Shown in pieces: positions 9,705 to 17,506 of a stretch of DNA of 64,000 nucleotides. Where the stretch lies: positions 186,001-250,000 of the forward strand of contig JACJZG010000003.1 in assembly GCA_020635715.1 (NCBI GenBank), given 5' to 3'. The position numbers were made by a program, and so were the translations under genes. The notes beneath the pieces were generated by a model. The model worked only from the letters and a program-made list of their open reading frames with translations. It was not told the DNA's origin and searched no databases. Numbering within the stretch: the first letter of the stretch is position 1; every line of letters starts with the position of its first letter. The stretch comes from Flavobacteriales bacterium. GTDB lineage: Bacteria; Bacteroidota; Bacteroidia; Flavobacteriales_F; PHOS-HE28.

Positions 9705-10313
9705 TCAATTGTCCAGGATCACGACGAGAGCACCCACAGCTACCTGGTCGTAGAGCTTGATGACATCCGCATTGCGCATACGTACGCATCCCATGGAGCT
9801 GGCCGTTCCCACGCTCTTTTCGTTGGCCGTCCCGTGGATATAGATGAAGCGGGCATGGCTGTCCACGGATCCCCCTCGGTTGATGCCGGGTTCCAGTCCT
9901 TCCAGCCAGAGGATGCGGGACGTGATCCAATCCTTGTCCACCCCGGCGAAGTCCGGATCGGCCAGTTCGCCGGTGAATTCGCGATCCTTCAGGATGCCGA
10001 GCGCCGGCACTGCGTCGCCGTACTTCTCGCTCACCCGGTGCAGCCCGGTGGGGGTGCGCCAGCTTCCGTCCTGCCCCCCCAGCCCGGCCTTGGCCGTGGC
10101 CACCGGATAGGAACGGACCAACTGCCCACCGCGCACATGGAAGAGGCGTTGCCGCTGCACGGAAACATAGAGCACATCACCCGCGAACCCCTGTTCCGGA
10201 TAGCGGGCCTGCAGGTACTCCAGCAGCAGGTCCACCAAGCCTTGGTTCGGCCCTCCGGCATGCACAACGCAGGCGCAGAGAAGGAGAACGAATGAAAGAC
10301 CGGAGCGTCTCAT
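9705..10313 (-). CDS. L,D-transpeptidase (YkuD family), exported
   Basis: 202 residues from the ATG at 10313, which starts a signal peptide (LSFVLLLCACVVHAGG); in-frame extension upstream to 10442 is not signal-like. The YkuD domain covers most of the mature part: VSVQRQRLFHVRGG at its start, SWRTPTGLHRVSEKYG, then the catalytic block with HGTANEKSVGTASSMGCVRM, holding the His and the nucleophilic Cys of the SxGCxR motif. By family it cross-links peptidoglycan or attaches proteins to it in the periplasm. It sits 49 bp downstream of the Omp85-like gene, all on the minus strand. Confidence 0.9.
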   Translation of the reverse strand: MRRSGLSFVLLLCACVVHAGGPNQGLVDLLLEYLQARYPEQGFAGDVLYVSVQRQRLFHVRGGQLVRSYPVATAKAGLGGQDGSWRTPTGLHRVSEKYGDAVPALGILKDREFTGELADPDFAGVDKDWITSRILWLEGLEPGINRGGSVDSHARFIYIHGTANEKSVGTASSMGCVRMRNADVIKLYDQVAVGALVVILDN

Positions 10314-10362
10314 CACTACAAGGTACGCCAAGTCATTGCGATACGGGTGTTCCCGAGGTCCA

Positions 10363-12076
10363 TCAGAAGAGGCTGATGAAACCGAAATGGACCTTGCCAC
10401 CACGCAGCTGCACCGGGTTGTTGAATTGCTGACCCAGGGCATAGGTCAGGCTGAAGAGGCCGGCCTTGGTCTCGAAGGTCGTTCCAAGTCCGATGCCAAG
10501 TGGGGTGTCCGTGCTGTATTCCTCCTGCACGCTGCGCTCCCACCACGCCTGGTCCACGAAGAGGAAGAAGTTGCTGTTCGTTTCGTAGAGGAATCGGTAC
10601 TCCACCGTGCCGATCACATAACTGGAAGCGGTGATGCTGGCCTCGTCCACACCGCGAAGGGTCTTCAGGCCGCCGATCCGGTAGAGCTCGTTCGCGTAAA
10701 GGTCATCATTCAGCATGCGACCGCCCTGTACCGTGAACCGGAACGTGCTCCGCCTGCCGATGGCCACGTGGGCCAATGCCGTGCCGAGCACTTCCAGTTG
10801 CACGGTGTTCATCTCCGGCGGTTGTTCCACCAGGCCGAAGACCGCTTGACTCGTGCGCTTGCGACCGGCACTGCCTTCCACCTGGATGCCATGTCCACGG
10901 CGCGGATTGAAGCGATAGTCCAACCGTTCGCGTGCGAAGCCCAGTCCATAGCTGATCATCCGCACATCGGCCAGGCCGGGTTGGACGATGGTGTTGGATC
11001 CGAGGCGGTCGCTGCTCTTGCTGTTCAGGAAGAGGGTCACCTTGTCACCGCGGGTCATCAGGTACTCGAGTCCGAGGCGCGAGGTCACCTCCAGGAAGCG
11101 TGGAGTCGCGCTTGAAGAGCTTCAGGCTGGCGCCGATGCCGAAGGGGGTGTTGAAGGCGAAGGGCAGGTTGCCGGCCACCTTCAGGTCCTGGGTGCTGTT
11201 CTGCAGGCTGCGCCAGTTCAGTGCGATCGCTTCGCCGCGTCGCAAGGCATTACGCAGGCGCAGGTCGATGTCGCCCGTCAGGTTCACTTTCCCCGTGTTC
11301 GCATCGGGCTGCAGGCCGAGCACACCATTGATGCTGCTCGCCTTCTTGGCATCGAGGAAGAGGAAAAGCTTGGTGCTCTCAGGCGAGAACTGCACATAGG
11401 GTCGTTGTTTCTGGCTCACGAAGGGCAGCTCCCGCAGGCGCGTCTCCACGGCGTTCAGCACCGATTCATTGTACAGGTCGCCAGGTCGGATGCCGATGCT
11501 CGCCTGGAGGTAGCGCGCACTTGTACGGACAGAGCCCCGCACCACCACGCTGTCATAGGTCACCAGGCGGCCCCGATCCGCGCGCAGGACTGCGCTCAAT
11601 CCGTCCTCGGTCTCCTGCAGGCTGTCCAGCCACACCCGGGCGAAGGGGTAGCCGCTGTTCTCGCTCCGCTCCAGCAGGGTGCGTATGGTGCTCGCGATCT
11701 GGCGGGGCGCCACGGGTCGGCCATCGTACAGTTTCTCGCGTAGGCCGGCCTCGCTCGCCAGCTCGCCAGGGATGCCCCGTGGCCGAAGCCTGGCCCATTG
11801 GTACGCTCGCCCCACGGCAATGGGGCAGCGGCTGGTATCGCCATGCGCGAAGCACGTGTCGCAGCTTGCCTCCAGGTATCCTTTGGACTGCAGGAAGAGG
11901 ATCTGATCGCGCACCACTTCCGCCTCCCCAAGTGTCCGGCCTGTCGTGATCGGTCTTACCCACTTGGCCGGGAGGGCGCGATCGGGCTCGAACACCACCA
12001 CCTGGCGTTGTGCCGAAGCGGCCAGGACCAGGTCAAGGCAGACCCACAGGACGATCCAGCGCGGGGAACGGGTCAT
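10363..12076 (-). pseudogene. Omp85/BamA-like outer membrane protein, one frameshift
   Basis: The upstream part (start 12076) has a signal peptide (IVLWVCLDLVLAASAQ) and POTRA-like segments such as YLEASCDTCF, YNESVLNAVETRLRELPFV and LFLFLDAKKASSINGVLG. The downstream part is a surface-antigen-like barrel with RMISYGLGFARERLDYRF, NPRRGHGIQVEGSAG, LYRIGGLKTLRGVDEASI and a terminal Phe (FGFISLF). The two meet near 11092-11102, where one extra base breaks the frame; removing it gives KRDSTFLEVTSRLGLEY. The ATG overlaps the ung stop by 4 bp. It may insert or translocate outer membrane proteins, but it is shorter than BamA and could be a TamA-like relative. Confident as a family, less so as to function. 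Confidence 0.8.
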
Positions 12077-12768
12077 GGCAGGGCCCAGTCGATGGGGGGC
12101 TTGCCCTGTGCGATCAACAACTCGTTCACCCGGGAGAAGTGACCACAGCCGATGAAGCCTTTGTGAGCGGACAGCGGGGACGGATGGGGCGCTTGCAGGA
12201 TGTAATGACGGTCGGCATCGATCAAGCTGGCCTTCTGTTGCGCGAAGCGCCCCCAGAGGAGGAAGATCAAGCCTTGGTGGCGCTCGGACAAGCCCCGGAT
12301 GGCGGCATCGGTGAAGCGTTCCCACCCCTTGCCCTGGTGTGAGCCGGCGGTTGCCGCGCGCACGGTCAAGGTGGCGTTGAGCAACAGCACCCCTTGCCGG
12401 GCCCAGGAGCTCAGGTCACCATGGCGGGAGCGCGGGATGCCGAGGTCGCGTTGCAGTTCCACGAAGATGTTGGCCAGGGAGGGCGGCGGTGGCACCCCTT
12501 CCGGGACCGAGAAGCTGAGGCCGTGCGCTTGATCCGGTCCATGGTAGGGGTCCTGCCCCAGGATCACCACACGCACCTTGTCGAAGGGGGTGGCATTGAA
12601 GGCGGCGAAGATCCGCGTGCCGGGTGGGTATACCGTGTGGCGTTCCCGCTCTCCAATGAGGAATGTCCGCAGATCGGCGAAGTAGGGTGCCCCGAATTCA
12701 GGTTCCAGCACCGCGTACCAACCGTCCCCAATATCCGGCCGCTTGCTTTCGTTATGCTCCTGGCTCAT
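12073..12768 (-). CDS. ung: Uracil-DNA glycosylase
   Basis: 231 residues, typical for family 1 UDG. The water-activating loop GQDPYHGPDQAHGL holds the catalytic Asp at about residue 73. LLLNATLTVRAATAGSH gives the uracil-recognition Asn, and HPSPLSAHKGFIG is the C-terminal DNA-intercalation loop with the catalytic His. It removes uracil from DNA to start base excision repair in the cytoplasm. Its stop overlaps the start of the Omp85-like gene, so a DNA repair gene and an envelope gene share a transcript here. Confidence 0.96.
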   Translation of the reverse strand: MSQEHNESKRPDIGDGWYAVLEPEFGAPYFADLRTFLIGERERHTVYPPGTRIFAAFNATPFDKVRVVILGQDPYHGPDQAHGLSFSVPEGVPPPPSLANIFVELQRDLGIPRSRHGDLSSWARQGVLLLNATLTVRAATAGSHQGKGWERFTDAAIRGLSERHQGLIFLLWGRFAQQKASLIDADRHYILQAPHPSPLSAHKGFIGCGHFSRVNELLIAQGKPPIDWALP

Positions 12769-12831
12769 CTGGTCCCGAAGATCGCGTATCCCGATGTTGA
12801 AACATTTTACCGAAGGGTTCGTATCGGGGGC

Positions 12832-12839
12832 TAACTTTG
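12832..12839 (+). promoter_or_regulatory. Bacteroidota-type -7 element TAACTTTG
   Basis: TAACTTTG matches the Bacteroidota consensus TAnnTTTG exactly and lies 55 bp before the small lipoprotein gene at 12895. I see no convincing -33 TTG at the usual distance, so this is a moderate call. Confidence 0.45.
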
Positions 12840-12894
12840 TGACTTCCGGTGCTTAGGTCCGGTGGTGTTCAATCAACGAACAAACGATCGAACG

Positions 12895-13023
12895 ATGAAA
12901 AAGGTGCTCCAGATCATCGCGGCAGTGCTCCTGACGGGTGCCCTGTTCACCGCATGCAGTTCGCATCATTCGTGCCCGGCCTATGGCAAGGTGCACGATG
13001 TGCCTGCCGGTCAGCGCGTTTGA
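12895..13023 (+). CDS. Tiny lipoprotein (42 aa)
   Basis: This gene is only 42 codons. MKKVLQIIAAVLLTGALF leads to a lipobox ending in TAC at residue 21, so the mature lipopeptide has about 22 residues: CSSHHSCPAYGKVHD followed by VPAGQRV. Short proteins with a SCPAYG-like motif recur in Bacteroidota from memory, but I know no function for them. Support for coding comes from the lipoprotein signal, the promoter-like TAACTTTG upstream and a terminator hairpin 20 bp downstream, which make it a complete single-gene unit. Confidence 0.75.
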   Translation: MKKVLQIIAAVLLTGALFTACSSHHSCPAYGKVHDVPAGQRV

Positions 13024-13043
13024 TCCCCTGGGATCGCAACTTC

Positions 13044-13072
13044 AGCCCGGGCCGTTGGTCCGGGCTTCCTTG
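13044..13072 (+). terminator. Rho-independent terminator after the tiny lipoprotein gene
   Basis: A 7-bp perfect stem AGCCCGG / CCGGGCT with a 9-nt loop is followed by TCCTTGTT. It also lies just past the stop of the convergent osmC-like gene and may serve both. Confidence 0.65.
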
Positions 13073-13080
13073 TTCAAGGT

Positions 13081-13488
13081 CTACACGTAGTTGAAATGGA
13101 TATCCTGGACCAGGTCCTCACGCAGGCTCCGGGCCACTGGACAGGTGCGGGCGGCATTCTCCAGGATGGCCTTTTCCCGATCACCGAGCCCTTCACCGGC
13201 CAGCTCCAGGTGCACCTCCACCCGTTCCACCCGACGCGGCGCCGGCGTCATGTGCTTGATCACCCTGGCTTTCAGGCCGTTGAGGGGAATGCCCTTGTCC
13301 CGGGCCGCAATGCCCATGATCGTCATCATACAGCTCGCAAGGGAGGTGGCCAGCAGATCGCTCGGGCTGAATGCTTCGCCAAGGCCCTGGTTGTCCGGCG
13401 GCGCGTCGGTCTGTATCGTCCGCCCACTGCGGATATGGGTGGCCTCGGTGCGTAGGCCTCCGAGATAGGTCACATGTGCGGTGTCCAT
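13081..13488 (-). CDS. OsmC-family peroxide reductase-like protein
   Basis: 135 residues from the ATG at 13488, the usual length for OsmC/YhfA proteins; the reading can be extended to 13611 but the extra residues are not OsmC-like. Two redox-active cysteines are present at about residue 53 (SLASCMMTIMG) and 116 (ARTCPVARSL). The conserved GEAFSPSDLLATSLASC block precedes the first. By family it reduces organic hydroperoxides in the cytoplasm. The gene faces the barrel-like gene at 13560 and converges on the tiny lipoprotein gene. Confidence 0.92.
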   Translation of the reverse strand: MDTAHVTYLGGLRTEATHIRSGRTIQTDAPPDNQGLGEAFSPSDLLATSLASCMMTIMGIAARDKGIPLNGLKARVIKHMTPAPRRVERVEVHLELAGEGLGDREKAILENAARTCPVARSLREDLVQDIHFNYV

Positions 13489-13536
13489 GGGGTGATGCCC
13501 GGAGTACCAGGCCCGGCCAAGGTAGCGTTGGCTTCG

Positions 13537-13544
13537 TAGCTTTG
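13537..13544 (+). promoter_or_regulatory. -7 element TAGCTTTG before the 13560 gene
   Basis: An exact TAnnTTTG match 15 bp before the ATG at 13560. The leader would be very short, and no clear -33 element is visible. Confidence 0.4.
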
Positions 13545-13559
13545 TTGATCCCAGCAGCG

Positions 13560-14312
13560 ATGCGCGCATTCCTCCTCCTTTCCCTGGTCTTCTGGTCCTG
13601 CCTCCCGGCAAGTGCCCAACAGACCATCTATGAGGAGACCCGTGTGCCTTACAAACGGGAGATGTACGGCGGTATCGTGCTGCATGGATCCGGCTGGGGC
13701 CTGCGTTTCGACCATGCCAAGTACCGCACGGCGCGCGACCGCCGCCTGTTGGGGATAGAGATCGTGGGCATGAAGCACCCGAAGGAGGTGAAGAGCTTCA
13801 ACCCCTACTACGAGGATGCCCGCGGCTATTTCTACGGCAAGGCGAACTCGTTGATGATCCTGCGGCCCACCTACGGGCGCAAGTGGCAGATCACCGACAA
13901 GATCCGCAGGACGGGTGCCGAGGTGAACGTGTTATGGGGCATCGGTCCTTCGATCGGACTCTTGAAGCCCGTATACCTCCAGATCGGCAAGCCGGATAGG
14001 ATACCCTACGAGAACATCGCGGTGGAACGCTACGACCCGGCCATCCACGACGTGCAGAACATCTATGGCCGGGCCACCTGGTTCAACGGCGTCGGCGAGA
14101 TCAAGCCGTACATCGGCGGTTTCGGACGGGTGGCCTTGAGCTTTGAGTATTCCGGTGAGACCACCGGCCTGAAAGGCTTGGAGGTCGGTGCCATGGTGGA
14201 TGTCTACCAAAAGACGGTGCCGATCATGGCGGAGTTGGAAGGCGTGCGCAACAAGCAGATCTTCTTCGAGTTCTACCTGGCCCTGCAGTTCGGCAAGAAG
14301 TTCGTGTCATGA
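13560..14312 (+). CDS. Exported, probably outer membrane barrel protein of unknown function
   Basis: 250 residues from the ATG at 13560, which starts a signal peptide (MRAFLLLSLVFWSCLPASAQ); an in-frame extension to 13371 runs antisense through the osmC-like gene and is not chosen. The mature part is rich in alternating aromatic/hydrophobic strands such as GIVLHGSGWGLRFDHAKY, NSLMILRPTYGRKW and GEIKPYIGGFGRVALSFEY, and it ends in FEFYLALQFGKKFVS, all consistent with a small outer membrane barrel. Its stop overlaps the lipA start by 4 bp. No specific function can be given. Confidence 0.8.
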   Translation: MRAFLLLSLVFWSCLPASAQQTIYEETRVPYKREMYGGIVLHGSGWGLRFDHAKYRTARDRRLLGIEIVGMKHPKEVKSFNPYYEDARGYFYGKANSLMILRPTYGRKWQITDKIRRTGAEVNVLWGIGPSIGLLKPVYLQIGKPDRIPYENIAVERYDPAIHDVQNIYGRATWFNGVGEIKPYIGGFGRVALSFEYSGETTGLKGLEVGAMVDVYQKTVPIMAELEGVRNKQIFFEFYLALQFGKKFVS

Positions 14313-15184
14313 GCGAGAAGATGACGACGCTGGAAGGAACGGAGCGCGTGCGGAAGCCGGACTGGCTGCGGGTGAAACTGCCGATCGGCGAGAACTACCG
14401 CAAGGTGCGCGGGATCGTCGAGGAGCACAAGCTGCACACCATCTGCCAGAGCGGCAACTGCCCGAACATGGGCGAATGCTGGGGAGAAGGTACCGCCACC
14501 TTCATGATACTCGGCAACACCTGCACACGGTCCTGCGGTTTTTGCAACGTGGCCACGGGACGGCCCGATGCCGTCGACCCGTTCGAGCCGGCGAAGGTGG
14601 CGCGTTCGGTGGAGCTGATGGGCGTGAAACATTGCGTGATCACATCCGTGGACCGTGATGACCTGAAGGATGGAGGTGCCGACATCTGGGCGCGGACCAT
14701 CCGCGCCATCCGACGGCGCTGCAAGGGCACCACCATGGAGACGCTCATCCCCGATTTCCGGGGTCGCTGGGAGGACCTGGAGATCGTGTTGCGGGCCGCG
14801 CCGGACGTGCTTTCGCACAACCTGGAAACGGTGCGCCGGCTCACGCGTCATGTGCGCGTCCAGGCCAAGTACGACCGCAGTCTGGAAGTGCTCATGCGCG
14901 CCAAGAGGGCCGGTCTGCGCACCAAGAGCGGCATCATGCTCGGACTGGGGGAGACCGAAGAGGAGGTGCTGGGAACAATGGACGACCTGCGCAGGGTCGG
15001 CACGGACGTGATGACCCTCGGTCAGTACCTCCAACCGACCAAGGCCCATCTGCCCGTTCTGGAGTTCATCCATCCCGACCGCTTCGCCCGGTTCAAGGAA
15101 GTGGGTATGGCCAAGGGATTCCGCTATGTGGAGAGCGGGCCGCTCGTCCGCAGCAGTTACCACGCTGAGAAGCATCTCTTCTGA
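14309..15184 (+). CDS. lipA: Lipoyl synthase
   Basis: 291 residues, normal for LipA. Two [4Fe-4S] cysteine sets are visible: the auxiliary set C46, C51 and C57 (HTICQSGNCPNMGECWG) and the radical-SAM set C72, C76 and C79 (CTRSCGFCN). Further signatures are VDRDDLKDGGA, PDVLSHNLETV, GLGETEEEV and the C-terminal PLVRSSYHAEK with the conserved Ser. It inserts two sulfurs into protein-bound octanoyl groups to make lipoyl cofactor. It overlaps the preceding barrel-like gene by 4 bp. Confidence 0.97.
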   Translation: MSEKMTTLEGTERVRKPDWLRVKLPIGENYRKVRGIVEEHKLHTICQSGNCPNMGECWGEGTATFMILGNTCTRSCGFCNVATGRPDAVDPFEPAKVARSVELMGVKHCVITSVDRDDLKDGGADIWARTIRAIRRRCKGTTMETLIPDFRGRWEDLEIVLRAAPDVLSHNLETVRRLTRHVRVQAKYDRSLEVLMRAKRAGLRTKSGIMLGLGETEEEVLGTMDDLRRVGTDVMTLGQYLQPTKAHLPVLEFIHPDRFARFKEVGMAKGFRYVESGPLVRSSYHAEKHLF

Positions 15185-15274
15185 GTTGAAGAGCATCCCA
15201 CGCACCGGACATTCACCAGTTCACACCTGTCGGGCATGCGTTCGCTGCTGCTCGACACTCAACATCTTTCGCAC

Positions 15275-16267
15275 ATGCTACGTGTAGCCATCAATGGATT
15301 CGGACGTATCGGTCGGGTGACCGCTCGCTTGTTGCTGGATCGCACCGACATCGAGCTCGTCGCTGTGAACGACCTCACGGATAACGCAACGCTCGCCCAT
15401 CTCTTCAAGTACGACTCCGTACATGGTGTATTCCCGGGCGAAGTGGGGCATGATGCGGAACATCTCATTCTCGGTGGAAGGAAGGTGAAGGCCTTTGCGG
15501 AGAAGGATCCGAGCGCATTGCCTTGGGCCAAGCTCGACATCGATGTGGTGCTCGAGTGTACGGGCCTCTTCCTCACCCGTGAGAAGGCATCGGCGCATTT
15601 ATCGGCAGGTGCGGAACGCGTCGTGCTCTCCGCGCCGGCGAAGGATGCGGACATCGTCACCGTGGTGCTCGGGGTGAACGACCAGGTGCTCAATGGCAAC
15701 GAGAAGATCATCTCGAATGCCTCCTGCACCACGAATTGCGCGGCACCGATGATCATGGGCATCCGCGACCTCTGTGGGATCGAGGACGGTTTCATCACCA
15801 CGGTGCACAGCTACACCGGTGATCAGCGCCTGCACGATGCACCGCACAGGGATCTGCGCCGGGCGCGTGCGGCGGCCGTGAGCATGGTGCCTACGTCGAC
15901 GGGTGCGGCGAAGGCCATTACGCGCATCTTCCCCGATCTGGATGGTCGGCTTGGTGGTGGCGGTATCCGTGTGCCGGTCCCGGACGGTTCGATCACGGAC
16001 ATCACCTGCTGGGTGAAGAAGGTGAAGAGCGCCGAGGCGATCAACGCGCACTTCAAACAGCTCGCGGAAGGGAGCTTGAAGGGTATCCTGCGCTATACCG
16101 AGGACCCGATCGTGAGCGTCGACATCGTAGGTGACCCGCACAGCTGCATCTTCGACGCACAGCTGACCAGTGTCGTGGGTAACATGGTGAAGATCATGGG
16201 CTGGTACGACAACGAATACGGTTACAGCAGCCGTTTGGTGGATCTGGTGGCGCGGATCGGGAAGTAG
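15275..16267 (+). CDS. gap: Type I glyceraldehyde-3-phosphate dehydrogenase
   Basis: 330 residues from the ATG at 15275 (MLRVAINGFGRIGRV); the earlier ATG at 15236 would add 13 unlikely residues. The Rossmann motif INGFGRIGR, the NAD-type Asp after the second strand (VAVNDL, about residue 33) and the catalytic SNASCTTNC block (Cys about residue 151) are all present, followed by TVHSYTGDQRLHDAPHRDLR and the C-terminal NEYGYSSRLVDL. It oxidises glyceraldehyde-3-phosphate in glycolysis. It stands alone, 90 bp after lipA. Confidence 0.97.
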   Translation: MLRVAINGFGRIGRVTARLLLDRTDIELVAVNDLTDNATLAHLFKYDSVHGVFPGEVGHDAEHLILGGRKVKAFAEKDPSALPWAKLDIDVVLECTGLFLTREKASAHLSAGAERVVLSAPAKDADIVTVVLGVNDQVLNGNEKIISNASCTTNCAAPMIMGIRDLCGIEDGFITTVHSYTGDQRLHDAPHRDLRRARAAAVSMVPTSTGAAKAITRIFPDLDGRLGGGGIRVPVPDGSITDITCWVKKVKSAEAINAHFKQLAEGSLKGILRYTEDPIVSVDIVGDPHSCIFDAQLTSVVGNMVKIMGWYDNEYGYSSRLVDLVARIGK

Positions 16268-16296
16268 TTTTCGCTCGGGATGGTTCGGACGAGGGT

Positions 16297-16671
16297 CTAC
16301 AGAGCAGGACCCTTATCATTCGATTGCCGACAACGACCCACGAAGTTCAAGAATGACACCAAGTGGGCGCAGGATGGACAGTATGGCTCCGGTCTGAGCT
16401 TGATGTCCGTCAATTGTCTTACGAAAGTCCAGTCGGAGCAACCAATTGCACTGCCTTTCGAGAATCCAAAATAGCTTGGATCATACGAGGCGAAATCCGC
16501 TACGCAAAAGTCGCAGAGTACCAGGTGATATCCGAAGTAGGCTTTGAACTCTGAGTATTCGTGTGTGAGATAGTGGTCAAGTTCCGATTCGTCAGCCCCG
16601 CATTCCATACATGGGGTTGCTGACCTGGTGATGAGCTCGGTTTCGCAAATGGGGCAAGTCGTATCCTTCAT
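16297..16671 (-). CDS. Small protein with four CxxC motifs (zinc-ribbon-like), unknown
   Basis: 124 residues. Four CxxC pairs are visible: CPIC (residue 6), CMEC (about 21), CDFC (about 53) and CPSC (about 97), enough to bind two zinc ions. The middle part, HYLTHEYSEFKAYFGYHLVLC, is not familiar. The gene is clearly more AT-rich than its neighbours, which suggests later arrival. It lies 40 bp beyond the lpxH stop on the same strand and could be read through from that operon. No function is assigned. Confidence 0.6.
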   Translation of the reverse strand: MKDTTCPICETELITRSATPCMECGADESELDHYLTHEYSEFKAYFGYHLVLCDFCVADFASYDPSYFGFSKGSAIGCSDWTFVRQLTDIKLRPEPYCPSCAHLVSFLNFVGRCRQSNDKGPAL

Positions 16672-16711
16672 GACGAGAATGGTAATGACTCAGAGCAACG
16701 TGGCGCAATAG

Positions 16712-17506
16712 TTACACCGCCGGCCCACCGCTGATCCGAACGTCCGATCTCAACGGCCCATCTCCAACACGTTTCATCAACTTCATCGCGGTCCCGTCGA
16801 ATACCCCGTAGGTGTAGTAGGTGATCCAATCGCCGAGGTTGATGTAGCGCGATCCCGTCTTCACTTCCATGTCGATGGGTAGATGGCGGTGCCCGAAGAG
16901 CATGAAGTCGTAGTGGTTCCTGCTCAGTTGCTCCTTGCAGTATTGCACGAGCCACTCCTTGTCCTCGCCCAGCCACTTGCGGTCGTTCTCATAGCTCTTC
17001 TTCCTGCTGCGGCCGCTCCAGAAATCGCCCAGCCATAAGGCGAAGTTCGGATGCAGCCGTGCGAACAACCATTGGCACACCGGGTTGCGGAAGACCTGCT
17101 TGATGAACTTGTAGCCGTGGTCACCAGGGCCGAGTCCGTCGCCGTGGCCGATCAGGAACTTCTTCCCATCGATGGTGCGTTCGAGCGGCTCGCGGTGCAC
17201 GATCACGCCCGTCTCCTTCGGCACGTAATCGAAGATCCACATGTCGTGGTTCCCGATGAAGAGGTGGACCGGAATGCCACGATCAACCAGTTCGGCGACC
17301 TTGCCGAGGAAGCGCACATGGCCTCGGGGTACGGCGCGCTTCCACTCGAACCAGAAGTCGAAGAGGTCCCCCATGAGCACGATCTCGGTCGCATCCTTCG
17401 CCGCTTCGTCCAGGAAGGCCACGATCCGCTTCTCCCGCGCGAGGCTGCTCGCCGCATCGGGTACACCGAGGTGGAAGTCACCGAGGAAGTAGATGCGTGT
17501 GCTCAC
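16712..17506 (-). CDS. lpxH: UDP-2,3-diacylglucosamine diphosphatase (LpxH-like metallophosphoesterase)
   Basis: 264 residues. The calcineurin-like metal ligands are all visible: FLGDFHLG, GDLFDFWFEW, GNHDMW, IGHGDGLG and LFGHRHLP. The FDFWFEW block and the GHGDG motif are typical of LpxH rather than of general phosphoesterases. It hydrolyses UDP-diacylglucosamine to lipid X, the fourth step of lipid A synthesis. It is the last gene of the seven-gene run that starts with lpxK, another lipid A gene, and its start overlaps the M1 peptidase stop by 4 bp. Confidence 0.92.
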   Translation of the reverse strand: MSTRIYFLGDFHLGVPDAASSLAREKRIVAFLDEAAKDATEIVLMGDLFDFWFEWKRAVPRGHVRFLGKVAELVDRGIPVHLFIGNHDMWIFDYVPKETGVIVHREPLERTIDGKKFLIGHGDGLGPGDHGYKFIKQVFRNPVCQWLFARLHPNFALWLGDFWSGRSRKKSYENDRKWLGEDKEWLVQYCKEQLSRNHYDFMLFGHRHLPIDMEVKTGSRYINLGDWITYYTYGVFDGTAMKLMKRVGDGPLRSDVRISGGPAV

